Positions 19,320-28,445 of a DNA stretch of 64,000 nt are shown here, one piece after another. Position numbers and translations under genes: made by a program. How positions within the stretch are numbered: the first letter of the stretch is position 1; each line of letters starts with the position of its first letter. Below the pieces are notes generated by a model, which saw nothing but the letters and a program-made list of their open reading frames with translations, did no database searches and was not told the DNA's origin. This DNA is from Paenibacillus sp. FSL R5-0490 (GTDB taxonomy: Bacteria > Bacillota > Bacilli > Bacillales > Cytobacillaceae), in assembly GCF_001956215.1 (NCBI RefSeq), contig NZ_MRTQ01000011.1, positions 1-64,000 on the forward strand, read 5' to 3'.

Positions 19320-19784
19320 CTAAATTTTTCCCAGTAAAAAAGAAAGATTGATCAAATATTGATTTGGTGGGATCCTTTCAAATGATTGGGGATCCAGGTG
19401 AAGCTCTGTTTTTCTTATAAGATTGTTTTCCTCGTTCCATAAGAAAAGTACGGCCGTTTGATGAATGGGTTCCATAATCCCTTTCATCGGCGCAAGAAGT
19501 TCAATTTTAAGATCATCCAGGGGAAAGTCAGGCCGGCAAATAAGCTTACAAGGTGTTGTTTGTAAGGGTTCATAGTGATTTATTGTATGATCAGACAGAT
19601 AGTGGATCCTCCCGGTAGCTGCAATTCTTTTATCAGGGAGGATCAGTCCAGATTCATGATAGATATCTCTTCCGATGGAGGAAGGGATCTTTTTTTTGTT
19701 CCATAAAATGGACATCGAAAAAGTGTTGCCAGGCAAAATCGTCCATGCTCTCTTGGCTATCAGTTCAAATCCGATAAAGGACAT
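19320..19784 (-). CDS. hypothetical protein, 154 residues
   Basis: I do not recognise this protein. It has no signal peptide or membrane segment and is rich in proline and leucine. It is convergent with the gate-domain gene. An AGAGGG-like site lies just upstream of its ATG, and its upstream region is the repeat copy at 19809-19948, which would hold its promoter. A shorter reading frame on the other strand overlaps its start but extends into the repeat and is less convincing. The coding call is moderate. Confidence 0.5.
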   Translation of the reverse strand: MSFIGFELIAKRAWTILPGNTFSMSILWNKKKIPSSIGRDIYHESGLILPDKRIAATGRIHYLSDHTINHYEPLQTTPCKLICRPDFPLDDLKIELLAPMKGIMEPIHQTAVLFLWNEENNLIRKTELHLDPQSFERIPPNQYLINLSFLLGKI

Positions 19785-19808
19785 GGCTATCCCTCTTTCC
19801 TGCTGCTC

Positions 19809-19948
19809 GATACTGATGTTTATGCTCGAGGAAGAAAAAATATCTGCTATGTATCCATCAATTCATTATGATAGCTGTTACTCACGAACCCTCTTTTTGT
19901 TGAGAACTGGCCTGTTAAGAGTTGCCAACTAATCAAAAGCACCAATCC
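19809..19948. repeat. ~140-bp direct repeat, copy A
   Basis: Begins GATACTGATGTTTATGC and ends near AATCAAAAGCACCAATCC. A near-identical copy in the same orientation occurs at 20870-21014, differing at only a few bases plus a short indel near the end. The two copies bracket the methyltransferase remnant, hsp20 and a small ORF. It is not a recognised insertion sequence. Confidence 0.85.
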
Positions 19949-20159
19949 GTTAAAAAACATTAAAAATAGGTTTAACCATGAAGCTAGCTATAATCAGTTA
20001 AAGCCAAACGGATATATGATTTTTACTGCGGTTTCAAAAGAAGCCCCCATGTATGGAAAGGGTAAACAATTGGGCAAAGACTATTTTGAGATCATGGAAG
20101 GAGTAAAAATGTTTTTCTATGATTCCGACTCAATCAAACCTTATCCCTTAAATGAATAA
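19944..20159 (+). pseudogene. 3' remnant of a SAM-dependent methyltransferase gene
   Basis: Read in the frame that ends with TAA at 20157-20159, the DNA encodes ...SYNQLKPNGYMIFTAVS, then KEAPMYGKGKQLGKDYFEIM and a short acidic tail. This is the pattern of the C-terminal half of class I methyltransferases (LKPGG-like turn after the SAM-binding core). No start codon, ribosome site or SAM-binding N-terminus is present; repeat copy A abuts the 5' side. I infer a gene truncated by the rearrangement that placed the repeats. Confidence 0.6.
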
Positions 20160-20219
20160 TTACATCGTAAATGTAAAAAATATATTTGTTAAAAATAAAT
20201 AACTAAGGAGATGATACAA

Positions 20220-20660
20220 ATGGCATTGATACCTTATGATCCATTTAGACAATTAACTAACATTAGGAGAGATTTTGACAGATTATTCAATGATTTCCCT
20301 TTTCATTTAGACAATGAAATGAATCAATTGGGGAATATAAGAGTGGATGTTCATGAAACAGATAAAGAGGTAGTAGCAACTTGTGACATTCCAGGCTTAC
20401 AGAATAAAGAAGATGTAAACATTGATATTGAAAATAATGTATTGAGAATTAGTGGCTCAATTAACAGAACTAATGAGATTAAAGAAGAGAATTTGCATAG
20501 GAGAGAAAGATACACAGGTAGCTTTCAGAGAGCTATTACACTACCAACTCCTGTTTCTGAGGAAGGTATAAAGGCTTCTTATAAGAATGGTGTACTAGAA
20601 GTTATCATGCCTAAACAAACTCAAACAAATAAAAAGAAAATTGATGTGGATTTCCATTAA
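20220..20660 (+). CDS. Hsp20/alpha-crystallin-family small heat-shock protein
   Basis: ATP-independent holdase chaperone in the cytoplasm. The alpha-crystallin domain runs from about residue 38 to the end: VDVHETDKEVVATCDIPG opens it and a YKNGVLEVIMPK strand closes it (the usual NGVLxIxxPK box). The start is ATG 20220, nine bases after AAGGAG; the in-frame ATG at 20211 directly abuts that site. 146 residues is typical of Bacillus Hsp20. No CIRCE or CtsR box is obvious upstream. The gene sits with a 61-codon ORF between two copies of a 140-bp repeat, so it may be a recent arrival. Confidence 0.92.
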   Translation: MALIPYDPFRQLTNIRRDFDRLFNDFPFHLDNEMNQLGNIRVDVHETDKEVVATCDIPGLQNKEDVNIDIENNVLRISGSINRTNEIKEENLHRRERYTGSFQRAITLPTPVSEEGIKASYKNGVLEVIMPKQTQTNKKKIDVDFH

Positions 20661-20662
20661 AA

Positions 20663-20848
20663 ATGAACAGTTTGCTACCTGTTATGAAAGAGTTTGGCAG
20701 GGATTACTTGCAGGAAATTGCTGAGGAACAACCTGACCTAGTTGATTTGCTAATTTTAAGCTGCCATTTACCTCAGGCAAAGAAAAAAATTATTTTAAAT
20801 GAGCTGACTAATAATATTAAGAATTCCTACCAGCATTACTTCCTTTGA
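20663..20848 (+). CDS. small hypothetical protein, 61 residues
   Basis: I do not recognise it. It follows hsp20 after only 2 bp, lacks its own ribosome binding site and would need translational coupling. The sequence is helical and amphipathic (EEQPDLVDLLILSCHLPQAKKK). Its stop codon lies in the loop of the terminator hairpin. The tight spacing and compositional sense make it plausible. Confidence 0.5.
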   Translation: MNSLLPVMKEFGRDYLQEIAEEQPDLVDLLILSCHLPQAKKKIILNELTNNIKNSYQHYFL

Positions 20849-20864
20849 GGTAATGCTTTTCTTT
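20832..20864 (+). terminator. terminator of the hsp20 transcript
   Basis: Stem AGCATTAC (20832-20839) / GTAATGCT (20850-20857), followed by TTTCTTTT. Confidence 0.85.
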
Positions 20865-20869
20865 TGTAA

Positions 20870-21014
20870 GATACTGATGTTTATGCACGAGGAGGAAAAA
20901 ATATCTGCTATGTATCCATCAATTCATTATGATAGCTGTTACCCACTAACCCTCTTTTTGTTGAGAACTGGCCTGTTAAGATGTTGTTTGCCAAATAATC
21001 AAAAGCACTAATCC
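20870..21014. repeat. ~140-bp direct repeat, copy B
   Basis: Second copy of the element at 19809-19948, same orientation. The central ~45 bp reading ATATCTGCTATGTATCC onward is identical; the copies differ at TGCACGAGGAGG versus TGCTCGAGGAAG and by a short indel after CCTGTTAAGA. Confidence 0.85.
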
Positions 21015-21271
21015 CTCAGAAAACAGTCTTCATAAAATATAATTTAGCTTTCTGCAGTATGCAATAAGTATGCGTATGCTGCTTTTTTTCCTACCCACTC
21101 GATTATTTGTGCGCCCTCCTTGTTTTGATTGATATGTGCCAGATAAAATTCGGGACTGTTTCCCTTGGATTCAGTGCCGAATTTTTTCTATTCATCGCTA
21201 AACCGAAATGCTAGAAAAACCTAGGGCTGTAAAATTAATTCTGAAAATTTATAAAAATATAAATTTATGTA
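21015..21271. other. non-coding stretch between repeat copy B and the M81 promoter
   Basis: About 260 A+T-rich bases without a convincing reading frame, hairpin or repeat. Confidence 0.4.
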
Positions 21272-21322
21272 TTGAAAAGGTAACAAATTAGTAATATAAT
21301 TACAAACAATAAAACGTTTACT
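21272..21322 (+). promoter_or_regulatory. sigma-A promoter and cre-like site before the peptide cluster
   Basis: TTGAAA (21272-21277), a 17-bp spacer and TATAAT (21295-21300): a near-perfect sigma-A promoter. ATAAAACGTTTACT at 21309-21322 keeps the CcpA-site core (AAACGTTTAC) with mismatches at the ends, over the expected start region. Downstream, ACTTCATTTTTGAA forms a short inverted repeat that could bind the cluster's own regulator. Confidence 0.75.
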
Positions 21323-21372
21323 TCATTTTTGAAACAAATTAAAGTATCTACTTCAAAAAAGGCGGGATAACA

Positions 21373-22863
21373 ATGAGAATCTTGATAGGTGGAATTGCAC
21401 ACGAGACCAACACATTTTCCAATGTGAAAACAACAGTTGAATCGTTTAAGCAATGGGAATGGATACACGGAGATACAATCATACAGAAACATCGAAAAGT
21501 AAGAAATTACTTAGGTGGTATGATTGATCGGGCTGAAGAAATTGGGGTGGAAATTATTCCGAGTTTTTCAGCTTTTGCCATGCCCTCAGGGTTAATAACG
21601 AAGGAAACCTACGAGAGGCTGATTTATGAATTAACGGATTCTATTAAAGCAGCGGGTGAATTTGAGGCTGTTTGTCTGGCACTTCATGGTGCTGGAGTTG
21701 CGGAGGATGCTGATGATCTTGAAGGTGGTATATTATCTGCTGTTAGAGAAATTATCGGATATAAAATCCCTGTTGTTGTCACACTGGATCTTCATGGCAA
21801 TATAACTGACCAGATGGTTAAAGAAGCTGATGTCCTATTAGGTGTTAATTTCTACCCTCATGTCGATTGTTATGAAAGAGGAAAAGAAGCCATTGATATT
21901 ACGAAGCAAATTCTTTTAGAAGAAATACATCCAAAGATGAGCCTCAAAAAACTGCCACTTATGATTCCCACTTCCACCACGAATTTACCTCCTGCGAAGC
22001 ACATTAATGAATTATGCTGGACACGCGAAAAAAACGAAAAAATTATTGATTGTACATTCTTTCATGGATTTCCTTACACCAATATTCCTGAAGTCGGTGT
22101 AACGGTTGTAGCTATTACTAATAATGACCAGGAGCTGGCAGATCAAACAGCAGAAGAAATTGCAATAGAAATTTGGAATACTAGAGAGGACTTTTTTCCA
22201 GATATCGATACTCCTGAGGAAGGTATAAATAAAGCGTTGAGGATGGAAGGCAAGCCAATCATAATTAACGAAACCTCCGATAATCCTGGGGGCGGTACAC
22301 CAGGTGATGGAACTCACTTGCTCTCAGCTATGTTAAAAGCAAAGCTTGAAAATGCTTGTTTCGGCTTTATATATGATCCAGAAGTAGTGGATATTGCACA
22401 TGAAAGTGGAGTGGGGACGGTAATCGAAGTACTGCTCGGCGGAAAAACGGACGATATGCATGGGGAGCCTATACATGTTAAAGCATACGTAAAAACTCTC
22501 ACTGATGGGCAGTTTATCCAATCTTCGCCGATGGGAAGAGGTGCAAGCATCAATTATGGCAAGTCTGCGAGAGTCATAGTTGATGGGATCGATATTATAA
22601 TTTGTTCTAAAAGGTCACAGACACTGGATGAACAAATCTTTTTGCTGCATGGGATTGATATAAAATCCTATAAAATCGTGGCCTTAAAATCAAGCCAGCA
22701 TTTCAGGGCAGGTTTTGAACCGCTTGCAAAGGAAATCATTTCAGTTGACTCTCCAGGATTAAGCAGCTTTAATCTAAAATCCTTTAATCATACAAGACTC
22801 AGAAAAAAAGTATATCCATTTTATAAGGAAATAACGCTGTTTCAAAAAGAAAAATTCATGTGA
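21373..22863 (+). CDS. M81 family metallopeptidase (MlrC-like)
   Basis: Zinc peptidase of the M81/DUF1485 family, named after MlrC, which opens linearised microcystin, a peptide containing D-amino acids. Visible: GGIAHETNTFSN at the N-terminus, VVTLDLHGN and NFYPHVDCYERG in the catalytic half, and the C-terminal MlrC domain (about 300-480). At 496 residues it is full length. First gene of a long co-directional cluster; its stop overlaps the next reading frame. The neighbours (oligopeptide importer, racemase, serine hydrolases) suggest cleavage of imported peptides with non-standard stereochemistry. The substrate is inference. Confidence 0.85.
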   Translation: MRILIGGIAHETNTFSNVKTTVESFKQWEWIHGDTIIQKHRKVRNYLGGMIDRAEEIGVEIIPSFSAFAMPSGLITKETYERLIYELTDSIKAAGEFEAVCLALHGAGVAEDADDLEGGILSAVREIIGYKIPVVVTLDLHGNITDQMVKEADVLLGVNFYPHVDCYERGKEAIDITKQILLEEIHPKMSLKKLPLMIPTSTTNLPPAKHINELCWTREKNEKIIDCTFFHGFPYTNIPEVGVTVVAITNNDQELADQTAEEIAIEIWNTREDFFPDIDTPEEGINKALRMEGKPIIINETSDNPGGGTPGDGTHLLSAMLKAKLENACFGFIYDPEVVDIAHESGVGTVIEVLLGGKTDDMHGEPIHVKAYVKTLTDGQFIQSSPMGRGASINYGKSARVIVDGIDIIICSKRSQTLDEQIFLLHGIDIKSYKIVALKSSQHFRAGFEPLAKEIISVDSPGLSSFNLKSFNHTRLRKKVYPFYKEITLFQKEKFM

Positions 22864-22880
22864 AAAATGGGGGAAAGAAA

Positions 22881-24479
22881 GTGAAAAAGAAAGTATTAAA
22901 AATGTTATCCATCACTTTGATAAGTTTCGCAGTCATTTTAACAGGCTGTAATCCAGCTTCCGAAAAAACCGCTGGATCTGACACAACGGGTTCTGCACCA
23001 CGGGACACGCTGGTAATATCCTCTGTTCGTGAGCCTGACAGCATTGATGTTCATAAAACAACATGGGTTGATGATACCAATGCCCATATATATGACACTT
23101 TACTCAAAAGGGATTTAGATGGAAATTTGGTTCCTGGACTTGCTGAAAAGTATGAGGTTTCAGATGACGGGAAAGTTTGGACAATCGTATTAAATAAAAC
23201 GGCCAAATTCCATTCCGGAGAACCGGTTACTGCTGAAGCAGTTAAGAAAACATTTGAAAGATTTCTGCAGCATTCTGCAGTTAAATTCATAGCAGGGCCA
23301 CTGGACAAAATTGACGCTGTGGACGAACAAACATTAAAGATTTATTTCACTGAGCCTTTTGCCCCTTTTGCCAGTGGATTAACTACTGCCTATTTAGCAC
23401 CGATGGATCCTAAAGCACTTGATGAGTATGGAGATGACTTTGGAGAACAGCCGGCTGCGGCGGGATTATTTAAATTTGGAGAACATAAACGAGGATCCTC
23501 CATTACTTACATGAAAAATGGCGATTATAGCTGGGGCCCTTCTTTTGTGGACAACAAGGGTGAACCGGCTTATGACAAATTTGAGTTCCGCTTTATTACT
23601 GATGATGATACTAGGGTGCTTGAATTTAAGAAAGGTACCACACAAATAATGACAAAGGTACCGCCAAACTATATTCAAGATCTTAAAGAAACAGAAGGTG
23701 TAGAGCTTAATAGCATGTACGAACAAGGCATAACATACTTAGGCTTCAATAATAAGAAACCAATATTCCAGGACAAACGTGTCAGACAAGCAATTGCACT
23801 TGGGATTGATAGGGAGCCAATTGTTGAGTTTGCTTTGGAAGGATATGCCAAGCCGCTCTTTGGTCCGCTTCCTCATACAATACCTGGTTATAGTGAAAAA
23901 GTTGAAGCAGAAGCAAAACAAAAATATAGCCAGAATATTGATAAGGCTAAGTCGCTGCTGGCAGAAGCCGGGTGGAAGGATACAGATGGAGATGGAATTG
24001 TAGATAAGGACGGAAAGCCTTTCTCCTTTGAATTATGGTTATCGGATGAACCTGTTATGCAAAGAGTTGTCCAAATTATTCAAGGCCAGTTAAAGGAAAT
24101 CGGAATTGATGTAAAAATTTCAGTTCAAGAAGCAGCGTCCATTGCTGCAAATACACCAAAAGGCCTGCATGATGCCATCCTTAACATGTACGGATGGTCT
24201 GATCCAGATATCTTATACATGCTTATGACCAAAGGAAATTCAACCAGATTGCATTACGAATCTGACCAATTACAAGAGATGCTTACTAAAGGCCGACAAA
24301 CGATGAATCCTGAAGAGCGCATGAAAATCTATGAAGAAGCACAGCAATTTATTGTGGAAGAATCTCCGTGGGTTCCACTATTTGTTCGTGAGAGTATAAC
24401 GGCTTACCGTGATATTGATGGATTCAAACAAAATCCATATTCACAAAACATTATATTTAATGATATCACTCCGAAATAA
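22881..24479 (+). CDS. ABC transporter substrate-binding lipoprotein, peptide family 5
   Basis: Extracellular binding protein of an oligopeptide/dipeptide importer. The signal peptide KKKVLKMLSITLISFAVILTGC ends in a lipobox (LTGC), so the mature protein is membrane-anchored. I place the start at GTG 22881, after GGGGGAAAG; the frame opens at 22860, but that start overlaps the upstream stop and adds residues before a standard signal peptide. About 533 residues, family length. Typical SBP_bac_5 sequences are visible (ILNMYGWSDPDILYML near the end). It belongs with the permeases and ATPases immediately downstream. Confidence 0.9.
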   Translation: MKKKVLKMLSITLISFAVILTGCNPASEKTAGSDTTGSAPRDTLVISSVREPDSIDVHKTTWVDDTNAHIYDTLLKRDLDGNLVPGLAEKYEVSDDGKVWTIVLNKTAKFHSGEPVTAEAVKKTFERFLQHSAVKFIAGPLDKIDAVDEQTLKIYFTEPFAPFASGLTTAYLAPMDPKALDEYGDDFGEQPAAAGLFKFGEHKRGSSITYMKNGDYSWGPSFVDNKGEPAYDKFEFRFITDDDTRVLEFKKGTTQIMTKVPPNYIQDLKETEGVELNSMYEQGITYLGFNNKKPIFQDKRVRQAIALGIDREPIVEFALEGYAKPLFGPLPHTIPGYSEKVEAEAKQKYSQNIDKAKSLLAEAGWKDTDGDGIVDKDGKPFSFELWLSDEPVMQRVVQIIQGQLKEIGIDVKISVQEAASIAANTPKGLHDAILNMYGWSDPDILYMLMTKGNSTRLHYESDQLQEMLTKGRQTMNPEERMKIYEEAQQFIVEESPWVPLFVRESITAYRDIDGFKQNPYSQNIIFNDITPK

Positions 24480-24492
24480 AACCACAGAGAAA

Positions 24493-24518
24493 GTTAGGGA
24501 TGTTCAGTCATCCCTAAC
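24493..24518 (+). promoter_or_regulatory. intercistronic hairpin after the binding-protein gene
   Basis: Perfect 10-bp inverted repeat GTTAGGGATG / CATCCCTAAC with a 6-nt loop and no T-run. It probably stabilises the upstream mRNA or partly terminates, giving more binding protein than permease, as is common in Opp/Dpp operons. Confidence 0.7.
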
Positions 24519-24549
24519 AATCCTATTAATAAAAGGAGGGATCTGAAAT

Positions 24550-25467
24550 ATGTCTAAATATATTGTGAAACGTATCCTATCAATGATTGTTACTCTTATT
24601 GGGGTGTCTTTTTTAGTCTTTTTGATGATGCATCTTATCCCTGGTGATCCAGTAACCTATATTCTGGGGGATTTTGCCTCAGAAGAATCAATAACTGAAC
24701 TGAGAAGTACTCTAGGACTGGATCAGCCGCTATATATTCAATATTTCGATTATATAAGGAATGTGCTGCAGGGGGACCTGGGAACCTCGTATATAACAGG
24801 ACTGACAGTTGGAGAAGAAATTTATGCCCGATTTCCCATAACATTTCAATTAGCGGTCTATAGTTTGATTATTGGATCTTTATTTGGAATCTTAATGGGG
24901 ATTTTAGCTGCTGTTAAACAAAATACAATTTTTGACCAATTAGCCATGGTCATTTCTTTAATAGGAATCTCTGCACCAGGATTTTGGATTGCCCTATTCT
25001 TGATTTGGATTTTTTCCTATCAGCTTAACCTTTTTCCTATTTCAGGATACGAAGGCTTTCATTCATTAATTCTGCCTTCCATTACGCTGGGTTTAGGATC
25101 AGCCGGAAATATAGCCAGAATGACAAGGTCAAGTATGCTTGAAGTCATTAAACAGGATTTTATGAGAACAGCTCAAGCTAAAGGGCTTGCCCTGATAAAT
25201 ATGATTTTTCAGCATGCTCTCCAAAATGCCATGATACCGGTTATTACTTTAATTGGTCTGCAGTTTGGTTTTTTATTAGCAGGTGCCGTGGTCATTGAAA
25301 CCGTATTTTCACTCCCGGGATTAGGCAGTTTTTCAATAGAAGCCATTTCGAAGAGGGATTTGCCAACCGTACAAGGGCTGGTTCTATTTATGGCATTTCT
25401 TTTTATCATAACTAACCTAATAGTGGATCTTGTTTATAGTATGGTGGATCCACGTATTAAATATTAG
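24550..25467 (+). CDS. peptide ABC transporter permease (DppB/OppB-like)
   Basis: Membrane-spanning subunit of the oligopeptide importer. It opens with the typical KYIVKRILSMIVTLIGVSFLVF segment and MMHLIPGDP, has six predicted membrane helices, and carries the EAA-loop region near FMRTAQAKGLALINMIFQHALQ for contact with the ATPases. 305 residues, family length. AAAGGAGGG precedes the ATG. It lies 70 bp after the binding protein and 17 bp before its partner permease. Confidence 0.93.
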   Translation: MSKYIVKRILSMIVTLIGVSFLVFLMMHLIPGDPVTYILGDFASEESITELRSTLGLDQPLYIQYFDYIRNVLQGDLGTSYITGLTVGEEIYARFPITFQLAVYSLIIGSLFGILMGILAAVKQNTIFDQLAMVISLIGISAPGFWIALFLIWIFSYQLNLFPISGYEGFHSLILPSITLGLGSAGNIARMTRSSMLEVIKQDFMRTAQAKGLALINMIFQHALQNAMIPVITLIGLQFGFLLAGAVVIETVFSLPGLGSFSIEAISKRDLPTVQGLVLFMAFLFIITNLIVDLVYSMVDPRIKY

Positions 25468-25484
25468 AAAGGGGTGCAGGCTTT

Positions 25485-26402
25485 TTGAATAGTACAGCAC
25501 CTAAACTTACAAATTCCGAAACTAATTTAACTCCTCCTCAGAATAATAGAAAGGAAGAAGTAAAATCCAAATCGTACTGGTCTTTAGTTGGGAAAAGGAT
25601 CATCACGAACAAGAGTGCAGTTATCGGCGCGTCCATTTTATTGTTTTTCGTTTCGGTATCTTTGCTTGCCCCGCTCATTGCCCCACACCCAGTAGATGTA
25701 ATGAAATTCGAACAGCGGTTCCTGCCTCCAGGGGGAGAAAATTTATTAGGAACAGATGAATTCGGGAGAGATATCTTTTCAAGAATGTTATATGGAGGCC
25801 GGGTCTCCTTAATGATGGGGCTTGTTGCAGTACTAATTGCAGGAACAATCGGGGTTATTTTAGGCATCATTTCGGGCTATTACCGACGAATTGATATTTA
25901 TATTATGCATGTTATGGATATCTTATTGGCGTTTCCTTCCCTTCTTCTTGCTATTGCCATTATAGCAGTGCTTGGGGTCGGTTTAACTAATGCCATGATT
26001 GCGGTTGCAATCTCTGTTATTCCTTCCTATGTAAGGGTGGTCCGGGGAACTGTCTTGTCCATAAGGGAGAAAGAATATATTGAGGCAGTAAAGGCACTGG
26101 GAGTATCGGATTTTAAAATCATTGTAAAGCATGTTTTTCCTAATATATTATCACCAGTTATTGTTCTATCCAGTTTACAATTTGGGACTAGTATTCTTGT
26201 TGCAGCAGCCTTAAGCTTCTTAGGGCTCGGAGCTCAGCCGCCAACTCCAGAGTGGGGGGCTATGGCGTACGTAGGAAAAGGTTTTTTAGGGCAAGCGTGG
26301 TGGATGTCACTTTTCCCTGGTCTGGCCATTATGTTAGTCGTACTTGGATTTAATTTATTAGGTGACGGACTGCGTGATGCTCTGGATCCACGACAAAAAT
26401 AA
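25485..26402 (+). CDS. peptide ABC transporter permease (DppC/OppC-like)
   Basis: Second membrane subunit of the importer. It has a hydrophilic N-terminal extension (about 30 residues), then KRIITNKSAVIGASILLFF, the OppC-type GTDEFGRDIFSRMLYGGRVSL stretch, and an EAA loop near YIEAVKALGVSDFKIIVKHVFPN. The start is TTG 25485 after GAAAGGGGTG. 305 residues, normal length. It pairs with the upstream permease to form the transmembrane channel. Confidence 0.92.
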   Translation: MNSTAPKLTNSETNLTPPQNNRKEEVKSKSYWSLVGKRIITNKSAVIGASILLFFVSVSLLAPLIAPHPVDVMKFEQRFLPPGGENLLGTDEFGRDIFSRMLYGGRVSLMMGLVAVLIAGTIGVILGIISGYYRRIDIYIMHVMDILLAFPSLLLAIAIIAVLGVGLTNAMIAVAISVIPSYVRVVRGTVLSIREKEYIEAVKALGVSDFKIIVKHVFPNILSPVIVLSSLQFGTSILVAAALSFLGLGAQPPTPEWGAMAYVGKGFLGQAWWMSLFPGLAIMLVVLGFNLLGDGLRDALDPRQK

Positions 26403-26421
26403 CTGCTTGGGAGTGAATGGG

Positions 26422-27426
26422 ATGGTGACAGAGTTTGCAGAAAAAGAAGCACTTTTAAAAGTGGACAGCCTTTCTATTAAGTTTAAAACAGGGAAAAAAG
26501 ATTATGTGAATGCAGTTAGTAAGGTGAATTTTACAATTAATAAAGGTGAAACTCTTGCTTTGGTGGGCGAATCAGGGTGCGGTAAAAGTGTTACTTCCCT
26601 TTCCATCATGAGACTAATTTCGAATAGTGTTGGGAAAATTGATGGGAAAATCATATTTAAAGACACAGATTTGAATCAATTGTCAGAAAGAAAAATGCGT
26701 TCAATTCGCGGGAAAGATATTTCTATGATTTTCCAGGAGCCGATGACCTCCTTAAATCCTGTCCATAGAATTGGAAGACAGATTAGTGAAGTTCTAAAGC
26801 TTCATACAGATCTCACAGGGGAAGAACTACATCAGCAGACTGTTGATATGTTAAAAAAGGTAGGGATTCCACGTCCGGAAAAAATTGTAAACGAATTCCC
26901 CCACCAACTTTCTGGAGGGATGAGACAGCGGGTGATGATTGCAATGGCTATGGCTTGTAATCCTAGCCTATTAATTGCGGATGAGCCGACAACTGCATTA
27001 GATGTGACCATTCAGGCGCAAATTTTGGATTTAATGAATGACCTCAAAACTAATTATGATACAGCCATATTATTAATAACTCATGATTTAGGTGTAGTGG
27101 CAGAAATGGCCGATCGGGTTATGGTTATGTATTATGGACAAATCGTTGAAGAAGCTGATGTAAAAACGATATACAAAAATCCAAAACACCCTTATACAAT
27201 TGGTCTATTAAACTCGATTCCCAGTCTGGAAGAGGATCATGATACCCTTCAGCCAATTGAAGGCAATGTACCTAATTTAGGAGAGGTAACGAAAGGGTGT
27301 CCGTTTTATTCCAGATGCACTCATGCTCATGCTAAATGTTCTATAGAAAACCCGCCTTTAATAAAAGCGAATAATGAGCAGGCAGTCAGATGTTGGCTAT
27401 ATATTAAAGAGGAGGCATTAGCATGA
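26422..27426 (+). CDS. peptide ABC transporter ATP-binding protein (DppD/OppD-like)
   Basis: One of two nucleotide-binding subunits powering the importer. Walker A GESGCGKS, the signature LSGGMRQR, Walker [13 protein letters not shown] and the switch histidine (ITHDLG) are present, and it ends in the oligopeptide-specific C-terminal region with three cysteines ([14 protein letters not shown]). The longer frame from 26362 overlaps the permease gene and has no ribosome site there; ATG 26422 follows TTGGGAGTG at suitable spacing. Its stop overlaps the next gene's ATG by 4 bp. Confidence 0.93.
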   Translation: MVTEFAEKEALLKVDSLSIKFKTGKKDYVNAVSKVNFTINKGETLALVGESGCGKSVTSLSIMRLISNSVGKIDGKIIFKDTDLNQLSERKMRSIRGKDISMIFQEPMTSLNPVHRIGRQISEVLKLHTDLTGEELHQQTVDMLKKVGIPRPEKIVNEFPHQLSGGMRQRVMIAMAMACNPSLLIADEPTTALDVTIQAQILDLMNDLKTNYDTAILLITHDLGVVAEMADRVMVMYYGQIVEEADVKTIYKNPKHPYTIGLLNSIPSLEEDHDTLQPIEGNVPNLGEVTKGCPFYSRCTHAHAKCSIENPPLIKANNEQAVRCWLYIKEEALA

Positions 27427-28427
27427 GTGAAATACTGCTTGAGGTACATGACCTAAAAACATATTTTCCTATAAGCAAGGGCTTTATTTCTAAAAAAAAG
27501 GACTATGTTAAAGCAGTTGATGGTGTAACATTCAACTTGTTTAAAGGAGAAACATTAGGAATTGTTGGGGAAAGCGGATGCGGCAAATCCACAACTGGAA
27601 GAAGCATCCTAAGATTAATTGAACCAACTAGCGGCAAAATTAAATTTGAAGGCAGAGATACACTAAGCTTGAAAAAGAATGAGATGAGAAAGCTGCGAAA
27701 ACAAATGCAAATTGTTTTCCAAGATCCTTTCGCTTCTTTAAATCCCCGTCTCCGAATCTCTTCCATTTTAGAGGAAGCATTGTCAACACATAATATAGGA
27801 AAGAACAAGAAAGAACGAAGCGAAAAAGCGATAGAGATATTGGAAATGGTAGGGTTAAACGCTTATCATGCCGATCGCTATCCTCATGAATTTAGCGGTG
27901 GACAAAGACAAAGGATTGGAATTGCCCGCGCAATCGCTGTGAATCCGTCACTAATAATAGCTGATGAGCCAGTTTCTGCTTTGGATGTATCAGTACAAGC
28001 ACAAATACTTAATCTGTTTCAGAGTCTTCAGAAACAGTTGGGCTTAACATATATTTTTATTGCCCATGATTTGAGTGTTGTTAAACACATAAGTGACAGA
28101 ATAGGAGTAATGTATCTAGGGAGAATGGTAGAGTTTGCAGATAAGAACCAATTGTTTTCAGAACCGCTGCATCCTTATACTAAATCGCTTATGTCATCTG
28201 TTCCCGTTCCGAATCCTGAAGTTGAAAAGAAAGACCGGATTATCTTAACTGGTGATGTTCCAAATCCAGCAAGTCCTCCCCAGGGCTGTTCATTCCACCC
28301 GCGTTGTTTCGCATGTATGGAAACATGTAAATCAAAAAAACCTCGTAACATTGAGGTTAATCCAGGCCATTTTGTAGCATGTCACCTGTATGATCCTCAA
28401 ATAATGGGTAAAGAAAACAATTTTTAA
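27423..28427 (+). CDS. peptide ABC transporter ATP-binding protein (DppF/OppF-like)
   Basis: Second nucleotide-binding subunit. Walker A GESGCGKS, signature FSGGQRQR, Walker B LIIADEPVSALD, switch histidine IAHDLS, and the family-specific C-terminal cysteine region (CSFHPRCFACMETC). It overlaps its partner by ATGA, so translation is coupled. 334 residues. It completes a five-gene Opp/Dpp-type importer, followed 18 bp later by the racemase gene. Confidence 0.93.
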   Translation: MSEILLEVHDLKTYFPISKGFISKKKDYVKAVDGVTFNLFKGETLGIVGESGCGKSTTGRSILRLIEPTSGKIKFEGRDTLSLKKNEMRKLRKQMQIVFQDPFASLNPRLRISSILEEALSTHNIGKNKKERSEKAIEILEMVGLNAYHADRYPHEFSGGQRQRIGIARAIAVNPSLIIADEPVSALDVSVQAQILNLFQSLQKQLGLTYIFIAHDLSVVKHISDRIGVMYLGRMVEFADKNQLFSEPLHPYTKSLMSSVPVPNPEVEKKDRIILTGDVPNPASPPQGCSFHPRCFACMETCKSKKPRNIEVNPGHFVACHLYDPQIMGKENNF

Positions 28428-28445
28428 TAAAAAGGAAGATACTGA

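Noticed and set aside
19675..19932. 85-residue plus-strand frame overlapping the start of the minus-strand gene at 19320-19784
   Set aside because: It runs into repeat copy A, has no ribosome site and competes with a longer frame; copy B encodes only a short unrelated-length version.
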